Positions 35,978-48,600 of a stretch of 64,000 bases of DNA are shown in pieces (the stretch's first letter is position 1; each line of letters opens with the position of its first letter). The stretch is taken from the NCBI GenBank assembly GCA_039519185.1, contig CM076848.1, forward strand, positions 57,438,778 to 57,502,777, given 5' to 3'. A model generated the notes under the pieces. The model saw nothing but the letters and a program-made list of their open reading frames with translations, was not told the origin of the DNA and did no database searches. The translations under genes and the position numbers were made by a program. Origin of the DNA: Astragalus membranaceus (lineage: Eukaryota > Streptophyta > Magnoliopsida > Fabales > Fabaceae).

Positions 35978-38370
35978 GGAATGTTTGTTTTGTTAAAGTT
36001 GTTTTGATCAGTTTATGTTTCTATTTCACAACAATTTAGTTATTAATGTTCAGTTTATGTTTCTGTTTCACAACAGTTTAGCTATTTGTGTTTTTCTGTG
36101 CATCTGGTCTCTTATCTGTTATGCTTTGTTGTATGGTTGACAGCTATTTTGTGGTGTACCACTTCTATCTATGAAGTTTGTTTCTTTGGGCTGTTATAAA
36201 GAAAACTTTACATATTGAGCAAAATCTGACCAAAACTCATAGCTGTTAAACTTTTATCTGTCCATTTCTCTGATAAGCTTCTGAAATAAGCTTCTGTAGC
36301 AGTAAGGGTTTTTCCCATGTCTCAGATTTCCAGGAACATCTCTCAAACTAGGTGTGGCTAAGAAGAATAGGTCATATTTGTTTGTGATAGTTGTTGGAGT
36401 CTAGGACATGTTTTTTTGTTAAAGTTGTTTGGTTCAGTTTATGTTTCTGAGTCTAGGACATGTCTTTTTGTTAAAGTTGTTTGGTTCAGTTTATGTTTCT
36501 GTTTGTATGTCTCAGCTTTGCAGGGTCATTTTTCAATCTGGGTGTGGCTAAGAAGAATAACATATATTTGTTTGTGAAGAATGTTGGAGTCTAGGGGATG
36601 TCTGTTTTGTTAAAGATGTTTGGATTCCTTTATGTATCTGTTTCACAACAATGTAGCTATTATTGTCATGGATATCTCTCAAACTAGCTGTGGCTAAGAA
36701 GAATAGGAAAATTCTGTTTGTGAGGGTTGTTGAAGCCTAGGGAACATTTGTTTTGTTAAATTTGTTTGGGCCAGCTTGTGTTTTTAATCAGTCCATTTCT
36801 CTAATATTGGTTATCAAATCAGGTTCTTTTGAAGTCAGGTGCTTTTTCCATGTTTAAGGATTATACTATAAATATTCATATCTGTTACAAAATCCATTAA
36901 AAATTGGTAATCCTATTTGGACTTATGTCAATTTATTGGTTTCTCATATTTTGTTTTTTATCATAAGCTTTGTAGTGAATAGTTGGATGCAATGACTTTG
37001 CTCTAGATTGAAAAGAAAGTCTATATTTGTTTGTGATAGTCGTTGAAGTCTAGGGCATGTCTTTTTGTTAAGGTTGTTTGGAAGTCTAGATCTTGAGAGT
37101 GTTAAAACTGCTAGATTGGTAAGAAAAAAGCTAAGGTCAAGTAGACCTGTTTTGGGTGTATATGATCATGTCTTCAAGCTTCATAAACATGTATATATCA
37201 GTGTGTCCTATTGACTGATGTTCATTTACACCTTGCATGCTACATCCATCAGAGTAGGGGATGTCTGTTTTGTTAAAGCCCAGAGAACTGTAGCTATTAT
37301 GTCATAGGAAAATTCTGTTTGTGAAGGTTGTTGAAGCCCAGAGAACTTTTGTTTTGTTAAATTTGTTTGGGCCAGTTTATGTTTTTAATCAGTCCATTTG
37401 CAATGAATAGTTGGATGCAATGACTTTGCTCTAGATTGAAAAGAAAGTCTGTATTTGTTTGTAATAGTTGTTGAAGTCTAGGGCATGTGTTTTTGTTAAA
37501 GCTGTTTGGAAGTCTAGATCTTGAGAGTATTAAAGCTGTTAGATTGGTAAGAGAAAAGCTAAGGTCAAGTAGACCTGTTTTGGGTGTATATGATCATGTC
37601 TTCAATCTTCATAAACATGTATATATCAGTGTGTTCTATTGTCTGCTGTTCATTTACAGCTTGCATGGTACATCCATCAGAGATACAAGTCAAAAAAATC
37701 CAAAACATATACCAAAAATGGTAATCCCAGCTTCTCATTATTATTTATATCCATTATAGTGGTAGACACAAACATGACACAGTAAATTAGATGGTATTCT
37801 AATGTGCTTTTTTTCTTTCTCAACCAGGAACTTCATGTAACAACTTATTGTATCAAGTTGGTGAAGGTGATGTCAAAGCCCCCTAAAAATATAGCTTTGG
37901 GATACAATAGAGGAGACAAAGGGGTTTTCCATTTCTACTTACTATTATTATGTATGGATTATGACTTTGAATATTTTCCCTAGCCATGAATTATGTATTC
38001 CTCTCAATTTTTTTTGCTAAATTATGCAGCATCTGTTAGTCTGACCTTATATCAAAAATTTCCTTGTGTGCCAATAAATCTGAGAAGACAAGCCAAAAAC
38101 ATAATGGGTTAAAAGATTGTTTATAACCTGTAATTAATTAATTCTCAGCTTTCATCATCAGAAAGTTATAATAACTCCAAAATAATTCTTATCCAAAAGT
38201 TTGCATCTCTCAAAAGCATCTCTCAGAATGCATGTGCCATATCATCTTCTATTTTGTGATTCTCTTGATTGACATGACTTAAGAGGGGGAGCATATTTCT
38301 TATTGCCTTGCCTAAAAAACTGACCCCTTGATGTCTTCCCATGTCATTGATTTGACCTTTCCCTCTATTA

Positions 38371-38429
<59 letters not shown>

Positions 38430-38602
38430 CCACTTGCTAACAAGTTACTCTCATCTTTTCCAAGCATTCAAACACAGCCTCCTTTTGTATTGCCTTTAAC
38501 TTGGAAGGTACTTTATCTTTGTTTTTTTTGTATTCTTTGTTGCATGGTTGACTGCTATTATGTAATGCATCACTTCTGGCTATGAAATCTGTTTCTTTGC
38601 AG
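35978..38602 (+). repeat. intergenic region with serial copies of the B3-like gene 3' end
   Basis: At least five diverged copies of the last-exon end plus 3' untranslated sequence follow gene A: near 36320, 36510, 36665, 37020 and 37320. They share GGTGTGGCTAAGAAGAATAG, TTTGTGATAGTTGTTGGAGT and TGTTTTGTTAAAGTTGTTTG. A larger near-duplicate pair is 36980-37210 and 37400-37640. The frames are broken, so they are not genes. A TA microsatellite is at 38373-38425. Confidence 0.7.
38373..38425. repeat. (TA)n microsatellite
   Basis: About 53 bp of alternating TA, just upstream of the second B3-like gene and within the Helitron. Confidence 0.95.
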
Positions 38603-39569
38603 ATGCCTCTTACTCCTATTGATCCAAGGGATGACAGCAACTATGCCATGGTTATTAAGTTTGATAGATATTACTTGGAGTTTTTGGCTGAAAATGTGAG
38701 AACTAGCTTGTGATTTTGTTTTGCCTTTTTTTTATACATTTCATTGTATCCTATTTATCATTTGTATGTTCTCTTATAATTGTTGATTGTTTATATTGTG
38801 TAGGTATCCATTCAACTGCCTGAATTGTTTGCCAAACAACATGGGGGTGATGTGTCCTTTTTGGTTATGTTGTGTGATCCACTTGGGAATGAGAACCAAG
38901 TAATAGTTAAGAAGGTTAATGGCCGCCCATATTTTTCCACTGGTTGGAATGAAATGGGTTCTCGCTATCTTGAAAATGGTCGGGGGATAGTTAGATTGGT
39001 TTATATTCGACCAGACAAGTTTTTCATCAAAGTAAAGGATAGATTTGGTAGAGAGGTTGACTATCCAACTCCTGCACGTATTTTTAAAGTTGGTGAAGAT
39101 CCAGTTCCACGTGCAAACATTGATGCTGGAGACAAATACCTTAGTAGCATCTCTAAAATCCCAACTCCTTATCATACATTAGCCAAGCATTTAACTGCAG
39201 CTGATGTTAATACTGGAAAACTGGTGTGTTTTTCCTTTCGTTGGTTTTGTTTTGTTAGTTTTTAGTGTCATTGTTTTGGCTTCCTAATTTGTTGATTATT
39301 TGCATTATTGTATGCAGGCCATCCCTGCTGATTTCTGTCATATGCTCATGCCAGCTGGTGTTTACGAAGTCAGGTTGATTGATTCTTATGGCTATGCTTG
39401 GAGATGTGAGATGAACAACGATCAAGAAGATGTGTCTCTTTGTGGTTTGCATTCTGGTTGGCCTCTTTTTCGTCATATAAAGTTGTTGTTTGAGGGTACT
39501 TATATTAAGCTTGGTGTTAGATCTACAGAGCCAACAATCATTTTGTTTGAGTTCAAGAGGTCTACATGA
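38603..39569 (+). CDS. B3/pseudobarrel DNA-binding-like protein B (Helitron cargo), 3 exons
   Basis: Inferred exons 38603-38695, 38804-39223 and 39318-39569 give 254 residues, GT/AG introns, all phase 0. Its exon sizes (31, 140 and 84 codons) match exons 2-4 of gene A (31, 139 and 83), so the two are paralogs. Exon 2 contains a clear B3-like pattern: MLCDPLGNENQVIVKK, RPYFSTGWNEM, and FFIKVKDRFGREVDYPTP. Exon 3 gives the second half-repeat. The ATG follows an AG acceptor directly, again suggesting a leader intron. The sequences of A and B have diverged strongly while both frames stay open, which suggests they are maintained. The DNA-binding function is inferred from the fold. Confidence 0.7.
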
Positions 39570-42069
39570 ATAGAGTCTTGGGCTGCTGTTCTTTGTTCCT
39601 TCTGTTGGTTGTGGTGTTTATTTGTCTAATTAAGTAGTATGTTTGGTCTAATTAAGTAGTATCTATGGTGTTAGATCTACACAGCCAACAATAATTTCCT
39701 TTGAGTTCAAGAGGTCTACATGAATAGAGTGTTGGGCTGCTGTCCTTTGTTCCTTCTATTGGTTGTGGTCTTTAAGCAATGTGCTTTGTCTAATTAAGTA
39801 GTATGTATTGTCTAATTAAGTTGTATCTATGTGACTCATGTAGTATGTATCCATCAGGTATCATCTTTGTTGTTTGTCAAAGAGGTCATGTACTTTCTTT
39901 GTTCCATTATATATAATATTTAGTTTTTGTTATATTTGATTATTTTGACTGTAAATCTAACTTAGTCACCAAAATAATTAACTATAACCTAATAAAAGGG
40001 ATTGTTGCAAATTAAGGTTTTTTAACCAAAGGATATGAGAATTTTCGTTTCTTGCTTGGTGTTGAGCAAGTCAAGCATTTAAATTTTAGGTATGCAAAAT
40101 TATAATAAGGATTACAACTATATTTCTTGGATTCTCTGCAAACCTTTTAAGTAAAGTTTGGTAGAATACTATGGTAAAGAAATTTTGGATACTTTCTAAA
40201 AGAGTAATCTTTGTTTAGCCAATGATTGAAGACCATTATTCATAAAATCAATTTGTGATTTCCTCTAAACCACTCAGCAATATGCACTATTCAATTAACC
40301 AACAAGAGAATTAGAATTAAATAAATTAAGAATACTGTAGCAACTGACATTCCCATACATAGTCTTCAAATAAAGAACTGTAGCTATTTGGTTTTCCATG
40401 TTTTAAGCAATCTGGAAGTTCTGCATAATACTGTACCAACTGCTTGTGGCAACATCCATTCCCATACCTGGCCTCCAACCGCAGTACTGTAGCTATTGGT
40501 TTTCCAAATTGAACATGACATCATTCTTTATCTATCTCCACATTAGTTTCTTTATGTATAGCAGTAGTTAACTTATTCTTTATTCTATCTTTTGCCTTTC
40601 CAATGAGATGACATGCTCCACATCTCTAACTTTGCATGCCTCATCTCTGTAGCCATCTACTTATACACTATGCCTCAGTTCATTGCAGCAGGAAATAAGT
40701 TTCAATTGGTTGCTAATTTGGCTATGTTAATCAAGAGCATTACTTTCCCTATTAAATTCCATATATCATCTAGATTTAAGCAATCTAGACTGTATTTAAC
40801 ATGACATCATTTGTTATCTATCTTGACATCACTTTCTTTATGTATAGCAGTGGTTAAGTTATTCTGCCTTCTGTCTTTTACCTTCCCAATAAGATGACAA
40901 CTCTCTGTCATCTACCTTTACATACAGCAGAAAATGAAAGACCATTATTCATAAAATCAATTTGTGATTTCCTCTAAACCACTATTCAAATATATCATCT
41001 AGATTTTGGTTCCAAAAAGATTAGATTGAGTTGATGACTTTTACTATTGTTTTGTGCTTCATATAGCCTTCAAATAAAGAACTGTCGCTATTTGGTTTTC
41101 CATGTTTTAAGCAATCTGGAAGTTCTGCATAATTATTCTGTCTTTTGCCTTTCCAATGAGATGATATGCTCCACATCTCTTAGAGAAAACAAGCTATCAG
41201 CTATGCCTGCCTCAGTTCATTGCAGCAGGAAATAAGTTTATGTATAGCAGTGGTTAAGTTATTCTGCCTTCTGTCTTTTACCTTCCCAATAACATGACAA
41301 CTCTCTGTCATCTACCTTTACATACAGCAGGAAATGAAAGACCATTCATCTACTGTAGCCATCTATTCAGCATTTGTGTCAATCGTAATTTTGTAGCCAT
41401 TTACATCATGGCTCAGTTCATTGCAGCAGGAACAGATTTTGTAATGTAGTTTCATCTACCTTTCCATATCTCACATATTGTAGCCGTTTACAACATGCCT
41501 CAGCCTCATTTATATCTTCCTTTATTTCAAATGTTATCCTGATATTTTTCTTCATAATACTGTGGCAACTGACATTCCCATACCTGGCCTCTGCAGCAGG
41601 AAATTAATTACGTACACTTGGTTGCTTATTTGGCAATGTCACAAACACAAGCTTTCCACACTTCCTCTTCTCTTGCTAATCACTCTCTCAGTTGTCTTTT
41701 CTCTTCTTTGCACTTTCTTCACTTCTCACACTAACAATTTCATAACTTTTTTCCATCATGCCCCTATATGATCTCTATTTAAACCATTCCTCACATCTCC
41801 TCCATCACCAACTTCGCAAACTTCCTCTTACCTTCATTTGATTCTCCTTGATTCTCTATACTCTTAACGAGTATGTGCTACATATTTAAGTCATACAGCT
41901 TTCCTTTACATGTTTTACTATTCTTAACATCTTAGTCCTTCTTGACATCCATTCAAAGTTCATTTACACAATTTTCACTTAACTTGGAACTTCTTTTTTA
42001 TAGTGGATTTACTTGCATTACTTTAATTTTTGTTTCATTTTTTCCCTTCTGTTTCACTGTAGGAAGTCC
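39570..42069 (+). repeat. non-coding Helitron spacer with internal duplications
   Basis: Between the second B3-like gene and the RPA gene. A 3'-end block of gene B is repeated once at 39655-39790 (GTTAGATCTACACAGCCAAC). Two further duplicated blocks are TTCAAATAAAGAACTGTAGC (40365 and 41066) and a segment of about 120 bp with GTTATTCTGCCTTCTGTCTT (40835-40945 and 41250-41345). No frame of note. The RPA promoter probably lies at its right end. Confidence 0.6.
41777..41786 (+). promoter_or_regulatory. candidate TATA box of the RPA-like gene
   Basis: TATTTAAACC about 290 bp upstream of the ATG, followed by a CT-rich, CA-rich leader. A leader intron ending at CACTGTAG (about 42062) is plausible. 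Confidence 0.3.
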
Positions 42070-44582
42070 ATGGCATCTCGTGTTAACTTCATTTCTGACA
42101 TTGTCCCTGGTAAGGTTAACTGGAGACTTGAAGTGCGGGTCATAAGACTTTGGACTCTCCCTGAATATATGAACCCTCTCAACACAAACAGTATTGAAAT
42201 GATTTTGTTGGATGAGAAGGCAAGTTCTCTGTATTTTATTGACACTGTATGATTTTATCTTTATATGTATGTATCCTTTGTTTGAAAATTTCCCCCTTTC
42301 CCAGCTTGATAGAATCCATTGTACCATCAAGAATTCCCTCATTCCAATATTCCAATCTATGTTGAAGGAGGGTAATTGTTATCGAATTGATAAGCTCAAT
42401 GTTGGCCTTAACGATGCAAAGTTCCAGACAACTAACAACAAGTACAAGGTTGCTTTTATAACTGTCACAAGCTGCTGTGGCTTGAAGAGTTGCAACATAC
42501 CTTTGCATCACTTTGTATTTACTCCTTTTGCTGATATATTGGCCTCACCAAAAGATGATATGATTGTTGGTTTGTGCCTTTTTGGCTTTTTATCTTTTCC
42601 CAAATCATTCTGTTTATTTTTCAAATGTTTTTCTGACTTTTTATTTTCAATCAGATGTTATAGGACATGTGGTTGAGAAGAGTGAATTAAAAGAACAACG
42701 GACAGAGGATAAGTTTTATAAGCTGATTAATTTGGTCCTTGAGGATTTAAAGTTACTTTCTTTGTCTATTATTCTACCTCAGCTACTGTGCTATATTAAT
42801 TTAATTTTGTACATGGTTAATTTTTTCCATCCTCCACCTGAAGGTTCAATAGGATTCAGTGTACTCTCTGGAGTGATTTTGCTGAACAAGTTGCTGCTAA
42901 TATCAATGATACCTCTTCTTCATCAGCTCCAATCATTGTTCTTCAACTTTGCAAGCTAAAAAAATATCAAGGTCTATTTTACACTTTCAATTGTCTCCAA
43001 CTTGGTTATACCTTCCTCATTCTTTGTTCATTCTTTTCTTAAACAGGCATAATGGGGATTTCCAATGCTTATTATGGAACCAAAATTTTCCTCAATGATG
43101 ACCTCCCAGATATTGTGGACTACAAGGCCAAGTATATTTGCTGTTCACTTTAATTTAGTTATCTTAGTATATTGCTGCATTTATTTTCCAGGTTTCTCAT
43201 TCTTTCATCTAACATGTTTTTAACTTGACCTTAGAATGGAGGCTTCTGATTTATCCTTGACTCAATCCATCAGTCAACTTACTACCCCTCCTGTTGTATC
43301 CACCTATACTGATTTTATGCAAACCTCCTACAAAACTATATCTGAGGTGTTAGAAGCTACCACTGTGAGCCTTTTTCCTTTGCTATTGGATTAGTTTTTT
43401 CTCCACTTGTGTAGGGGTTTTCTTTTTAATAACTCTGATTGGATAAATTTAGGTGGGCACTTAGGGGTTTTCTTTTTAATAACTCTGATTGGATAAATTT
43501 AGGTGGGCACTGCTGTTGTCCTTGCACAAGTAATTGATATTGAGTCTGCACATGGGTGGCTTTACACTTCATGCCAGAAGTGCTATCGCAAGGTTGTTAA
43601 GGCTGGTTCTAAATTCTTCTGCAAGGAGTGCAAGAGGAAGGTCACTGGAGTTCCCAGGTATTGTTGGCATATTTACCAAACAACGTTTTATTCCAATTTA
43701 GTTATGTATTGTACATATACCATTGTAATCTTTTAAAATATTACTTCTGTTTTGTATGAGTAGGTACAAAATTGAGCTCATTGTTATCGATGGAACTGGG
43801 TCAACAAGTTTCATGGCTTTCGATCGTGTCGTTAATAATTTCCTTGGAATGTCAGCACAAGATTTAATTGGCCCTCTTGATGAGCCTGTTGATACCAGTA
43901 GAATCCCAACTGAGTTTCGCGCTTTTTACGACAAAAATTTGCTTTTTAAAATTGAAATCCGAGATGCCAACATTACTCAGGGATGGAATAATTATGCTGT
44001 TAGAAGATTGACTTCTGATCCTGATCTTATCAAGCAATTCATGGAATTGCATTCAATCCAGGTTGGTCGTCCTTATTTTTATTTTCCCAACAAAATATTG
44101 TGTTGGCTTTCCTGATTTTCTTTTGGGTATCACATTTCTTAATCTTAATTTGTAGGCTTTTAATCTTGAGGATGACCTTCATTTGAGCGATTGTCCTGGC
44201 TATGCTATTCACAGTCCCTTGGTATATTTGTTTTTCCAAAAAAAAATTCATTTAATATTAACCAACTCATGTTTGATCATTGTCTTATATTTGTTTTTGT
44301 GTTTTTTCCTAGCCTAATGTGGACACTGTTGCTTCCAATGATTTAACTGAACCTACTGCCTTAGAAGTGTCTAATACCCCATCCAGCAAACTGACTGCTT
44401 TTCCCCTTGATAGTGAAGACAATTCTGCTTCTGTTTTCAATGCTGTCCAAGCTGAAGTTGTTGAAGCTTCCTCTCCTCCACATGGTTCCAAGAAATCTGC
44501 AGCCTCCCTTTTTGATTCTCCACAAACTTCAACATCTAAAGTTGTTAAGATGGAAGGCATCAAGACAAGGGCAACCAACTGA
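42070..44582 (+). CDS. RPA70-like single-stranded DNA-binding protein encoded by the Helitron, 10 exons
   Basis: Inferred exons: 42070-42219, 42305-42569, 42655-42751, 42844-42971, 43047-43131, 43235-43364, 43503-43657, 43764-44061, 44156-44221 and 44313-44582. They total 547 codons plus stop with every phase matching. The first part (VNWRLEVRVIRLW..., MILLDEK) is the N-terminal OB fold of plant RPA1-type proteins. The middle holds a second OB fold (NRIQCTLWSDFAEQV). The third has a zinc-binding Cys4 (CQKC...CKEC) inserted in the OB fold, as in the RPA70 C-terminal domain. The tail is Ser/Thr-rich. Intron 1 uses a GC donor (AAG|GCAAGT); its GT alternative would give a stop. Plant Helitrons commonly encode such a protein, presumably to coat single strands during rolling-circle movement. 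Confidence 0.85.
43403..43510 (+). repeat. 50-bp tandem duplication covering a 3' splice site in the RPA-like gene
   Basis: A 50-bp segment containing AACTCTGATTGGATAAATTT then AGGTGGGCAC is present twice. Two identical acceptor sites therefore precede exon 7, at 43451-43452 and 43501-43502. Only the second keeps the frame. Confidence 0.9.
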
Positions 44583-45606
44583 ATTGCTCCAACAACTTCT
44601 TCAGTCCTTTTGTTGCTCTCAATATGTACTACTTAGGTGTCTCTCCACTTTATAGTTAATGGTGGAGTAATAAAAATAATTAGGAGCCTGTTTCCCTATT
44701 CTAATGAGTCTCAGTTTGCTACTCTAAGAAAATGGATTGCTTCTATAGTCCTTTTCCTACTGTCATTATGTACTGGCTGTGTGTTTTTCCACTTTATAGT
44801 CAATAGTGGAGTAAATAAGAGAAGTTTTTGTCTCTTTTTCCTATTCTGTTCTATCCTATGTTGTCTCTCCAAGAATGTTAATGTAATGCCTTTTGTTTTA
44901 AAGTAATGAAGTGGTCTTTATTTGTTATTTTGCACTGATCTCTGGCATATGTTTAATTTTTGTTTCAAACACTGTTTTTTGGCTTATGGCATGTCCATGT
45001 AATAGGAAAATGGTATTTCCCATGTTTCCCTACCAGCAACTAGCATGATATTATGGATTTTTTATTTCATCAAATAACATGATACTGACATGAAATGACT
45101 TTCCATTCGATGATCTCATCCAAGATTGTGTGATTCACATCAACTCCACTCCATATCACTATTGTATTTTGATTCACATCAACTCCACTCCATATCACTA
45201 TTGTATTTTGATTCACACCAACTCCACCTCATATCACTATTGTATTTTGATTCACATCAACTCCACTCCATATCTCAATTGTATTTTGATTCACATCAAC
45301 TCCATTCCACATCACTCTTCTATTTCATTCATATAAACTCCACTCCATGTCAGTACTGTAATTGCTCACTTTTCTTTTTCATTTATTTAGCATTTCTTCT
45401 CTAGATAGATGTGCTCATTACTTTTCTTTCACGTAATCTTTGTCCATCTCCTTTTACATCTCTTTACAATAAACTAGCTTAACACATTTCTATGGATTTT
45501 ATGATCTCTCCTTACTTTTTCTTATTGTTTTTGAGTGCCCTTCTATACTTTGTAACAGTTGTTCTCCAATTACTTATATAACATTGTATTTGTTGAAAGC
45601 ACTGAA
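44583..45606 (+). repeat. spacer between RPA-like and Rep-helicase genes, with a 39-bp minisatellite
   Basis: The 3' untranslated region of the RPA-like gene contains an approximately 125-bp imperfect duplication (TCTCCACTTTATAGTTAATG and TTTCCACTTTATAGTCAATA). At 45131-45330 a 39-bp unit starting GATTCACATCAACTCCACTC is repeated five times with few changes. No gene seen. The promoter of the Rep-helicase gene should lie here, but I cannot point to a convincing TATA box. Confidence 0.75.
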
Positions 45607-48600
45607 ATGAGAGACTCAGAGGACAAAAAACACACCATCCACAGAATCTGGTCACCTGTTGTTTCTAATAATTTAAATTGTTAGTATCCTTTTGAGTTTT
45701 CCTTTCATGCATTTTTATTTTCCTGCCTCATTTTTTTTCTGTTATCATCTCTCCTGCAGTTTCCCTCTCATCTCACTCTTCTATAAGCCCTTCTTTGGTG
45801 CCTTTAAGGCCAGGCAAATTCATCCTTAGGCCAGCAAATGTTGATCAGCAAAATAGCCCTCTACATATAAACCCAACTGGTATGTTTGTTTAACTTTTAT
45901 CTGTCCATTTCTCTGATAAGCTTCTGAAATAAGCTTCTGTAGCAGTAAGGGTTTTTCCATGTCTCAGATTTCCAGGAACATCTCTCAAGCTAGGTGTGGC
46001 TAAGAAGAATAGGTCATATTTGTTTGTGATAGTTGTTGGAGTCTAGGACATGTCTTTTTGTTAAAGTTGTTTGGATCAGTTTATGTTTTTGTTTGTATGT
46101 CTCAGCTTTGCAGGGTCATTTCTCAATCTGGGTGTGGCTAAGAAGAATACCATATAACTGTTTGTGAAGAATGCTGGAGTCTAGGGGATGTAAACTTACT
46201 AACAAATATTTTCCTATATTTTATAGGCACATTACATGTTAATTTTGCTTCACTTAATCCCAGTCTAAACTTCGACCCTTATTTCTTTCTTCATATTGTA
46301 AACTTCGGCCTTTAATTCATGATTTATATTGTTACTACTTTCTAAATTGTCAGATTTCTTTATTATGTTTATTTATTGCTTACTTTCATTTCCTTGTGTA
46401 GTTTAGAAATGCATTTCCAAGATAAATAGCTCCCACCACTTTTGATGTTGTATCTGTTTTTGCAATGCAATTCATGGATACATGTTATTTTTTTAAAAAT
46501 TATCAACTCATATTAATATTTTATATTTACATTACTAATCTTTTTTATGGCTTATAGATACATCTCCACAAGCAACTTTTATCGGGCCTTCCTCACAAAG
46601 AATTGGCCCAGGTAGATTTGTTCTTAGACCAAGAGTTTCTGACCAACAAATCTTTCCTCCACTTGGTTTATTAGATGTTGGGGTCCCTTCACTTGGTGCT
46701 GCCAATGTTAACATTGGTAACTTTATTTTTCGCATACCATCTTATTGCCAACTACTTCTTCTTTTATAGAACCAACTAATAGTTTCTTATATTTTATAGC
46801 TACACCACATCAGCCATTGTCAATACAGCCTCCATTTACATTCCATCAAATTCTAGAAGCTACTGCACTGAATCCCACCACAGTTTCTGTTAACCCCTTA
46901 CCAATCAAACCTTCTTTCTTGCCTTCAACAGCAGGTACTATACAACTGATGCTTCTTTTATTAGTTTATTCTTAAGTATTTTAAGCTTTGGTTTAAACTC
47001 ACTAACAAATATTTTCCTATATTTTATAGGCACATTACATGTTAATTTTGCTTCACTTAATCCCAGCTCTTCACAAGTTACAGTCGATCAACATAATGAA
47101 GCTGCTCAGCCACCCTATAACCTTCCCAATCTTTATACTCATTCTAATACCACTGTTTCTGATACACCCTTGGGAACCAGTTCTCCTTTTACACTCCTTC
47201 AAGATGCAGATGCAGTTAATCCCATCACTTCTGAAATGCCAATCCCTCAACATACATCATTTGATCACCTGACTGGTGGGTCCGCAGACTTTGATACAAT
47301 ATTGCAAGTAAATTCTTCTTCAGTTCCATCAACAACTGGTATTGACCAACTATGTTTCGTTCTCATTAATTTTCTAATACCATCTCATTGCCAACTAATT
47401 TTTCTTTTATAGAACCAACTAAAATTTTGAGTGATAATGTTTTCTTTGTTTTTTTAGATGTAGTCGATGAAGTTTCCTACTGGGATATTGGAGATCCAAA
47501 ATATGTATGTCAATTTTGTGGTGCATTAATGTGGTTCGAGGAGAGGGTCCAAAAGAAATTTAAACCCCATCTTCCAAGATTTTCTTTATGTTGTAGGCAA
47601 GGGAGAATAACTTTACCTCTTTACAAACCTCCTCCTCAAGTATTATATGATCTATTTCATAAACGTGATAGGAGGGGGAAGTTTTATTTGGCAAACATTC
47701 GATCGTTCAATAGTATGTTTGCTTTTACTTCTATGGGCGGCAAGATTGATAAAAAGATAAATGATGGTGGTGGACCTCCCGTTTTCATCTTAAATGGTGA
47801 GAACTATCACCAAATTGGTAGCTTACTCCCTCTTCCAGATCAAGAACCTAAGTTTGCCCAGCTTTACATACATGATACCGAGAACGAAGTATCCAACCGA
47901 ATGTCAGTTGTTAGGTATCTTCACAGTACCTTACTCTGTTCTCATACCTATGTTTGTCTGTTATTCTTTACCAATTTATTTATTTATTATTTATTGTAGG
48001 ATGGAGGATGATGATCTCAGCTTGAGAACCCAAATTGTCTCAGATATTAAAGAATGTCTTGATTTATGTAATCCATTTGTGCAGACATACAGAATGGCAA
48101 GACATATGCTGTCCCAAAATCCCCCACCGACCATTAAGCTTCGTATCTTGGGGAAAAGAAATCGAGATGCTAGGCAATACAACTTACCAACTGCTTCAGA
48201 GGTTGCTGCTTTAATTGTTGGTGATTTTGATCCAGCTGGATTTGATAGAGATGTTATTGTCAGTTCTCATTCAGGATTGCTACAGCGAATTCCCATTTTG
48301 AGTGCCGCATATTTGCCCTTACAATATCCTTTATTGTTTCCTTATGGGGAAAATGGGTTTTCAGAGAACATTGAGTTCCGGTCTGACAACATGGCAGCAA
48401 AAATTAAACGAGATCATGTAACTATTAGAGATTGGCTCGCATTTAGAATTCAGCATAGAGAGATTGATGGAGGTACACTTTTGTTTTCTGGGCGTTTATT
48501 CCAACAATTTTTGGTAGATGGCTATACCATGATTGAATCTTCTAGATTGAAGTGGGTTAGAAACAACCAGAAAGAACTAAGAGCTGATGTTTACAAGGGT

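Noticed and set aside
38223..38640. Frames running through the TA microsatellite
   Set aside because: Poly(Ile-Tyr) arises from TA repeats. No start context or domain.
45126..45404. Frame with repeated DSHQLHSISLLYF
   Set aside because: It is the translation of a 39-bp minisatellite.
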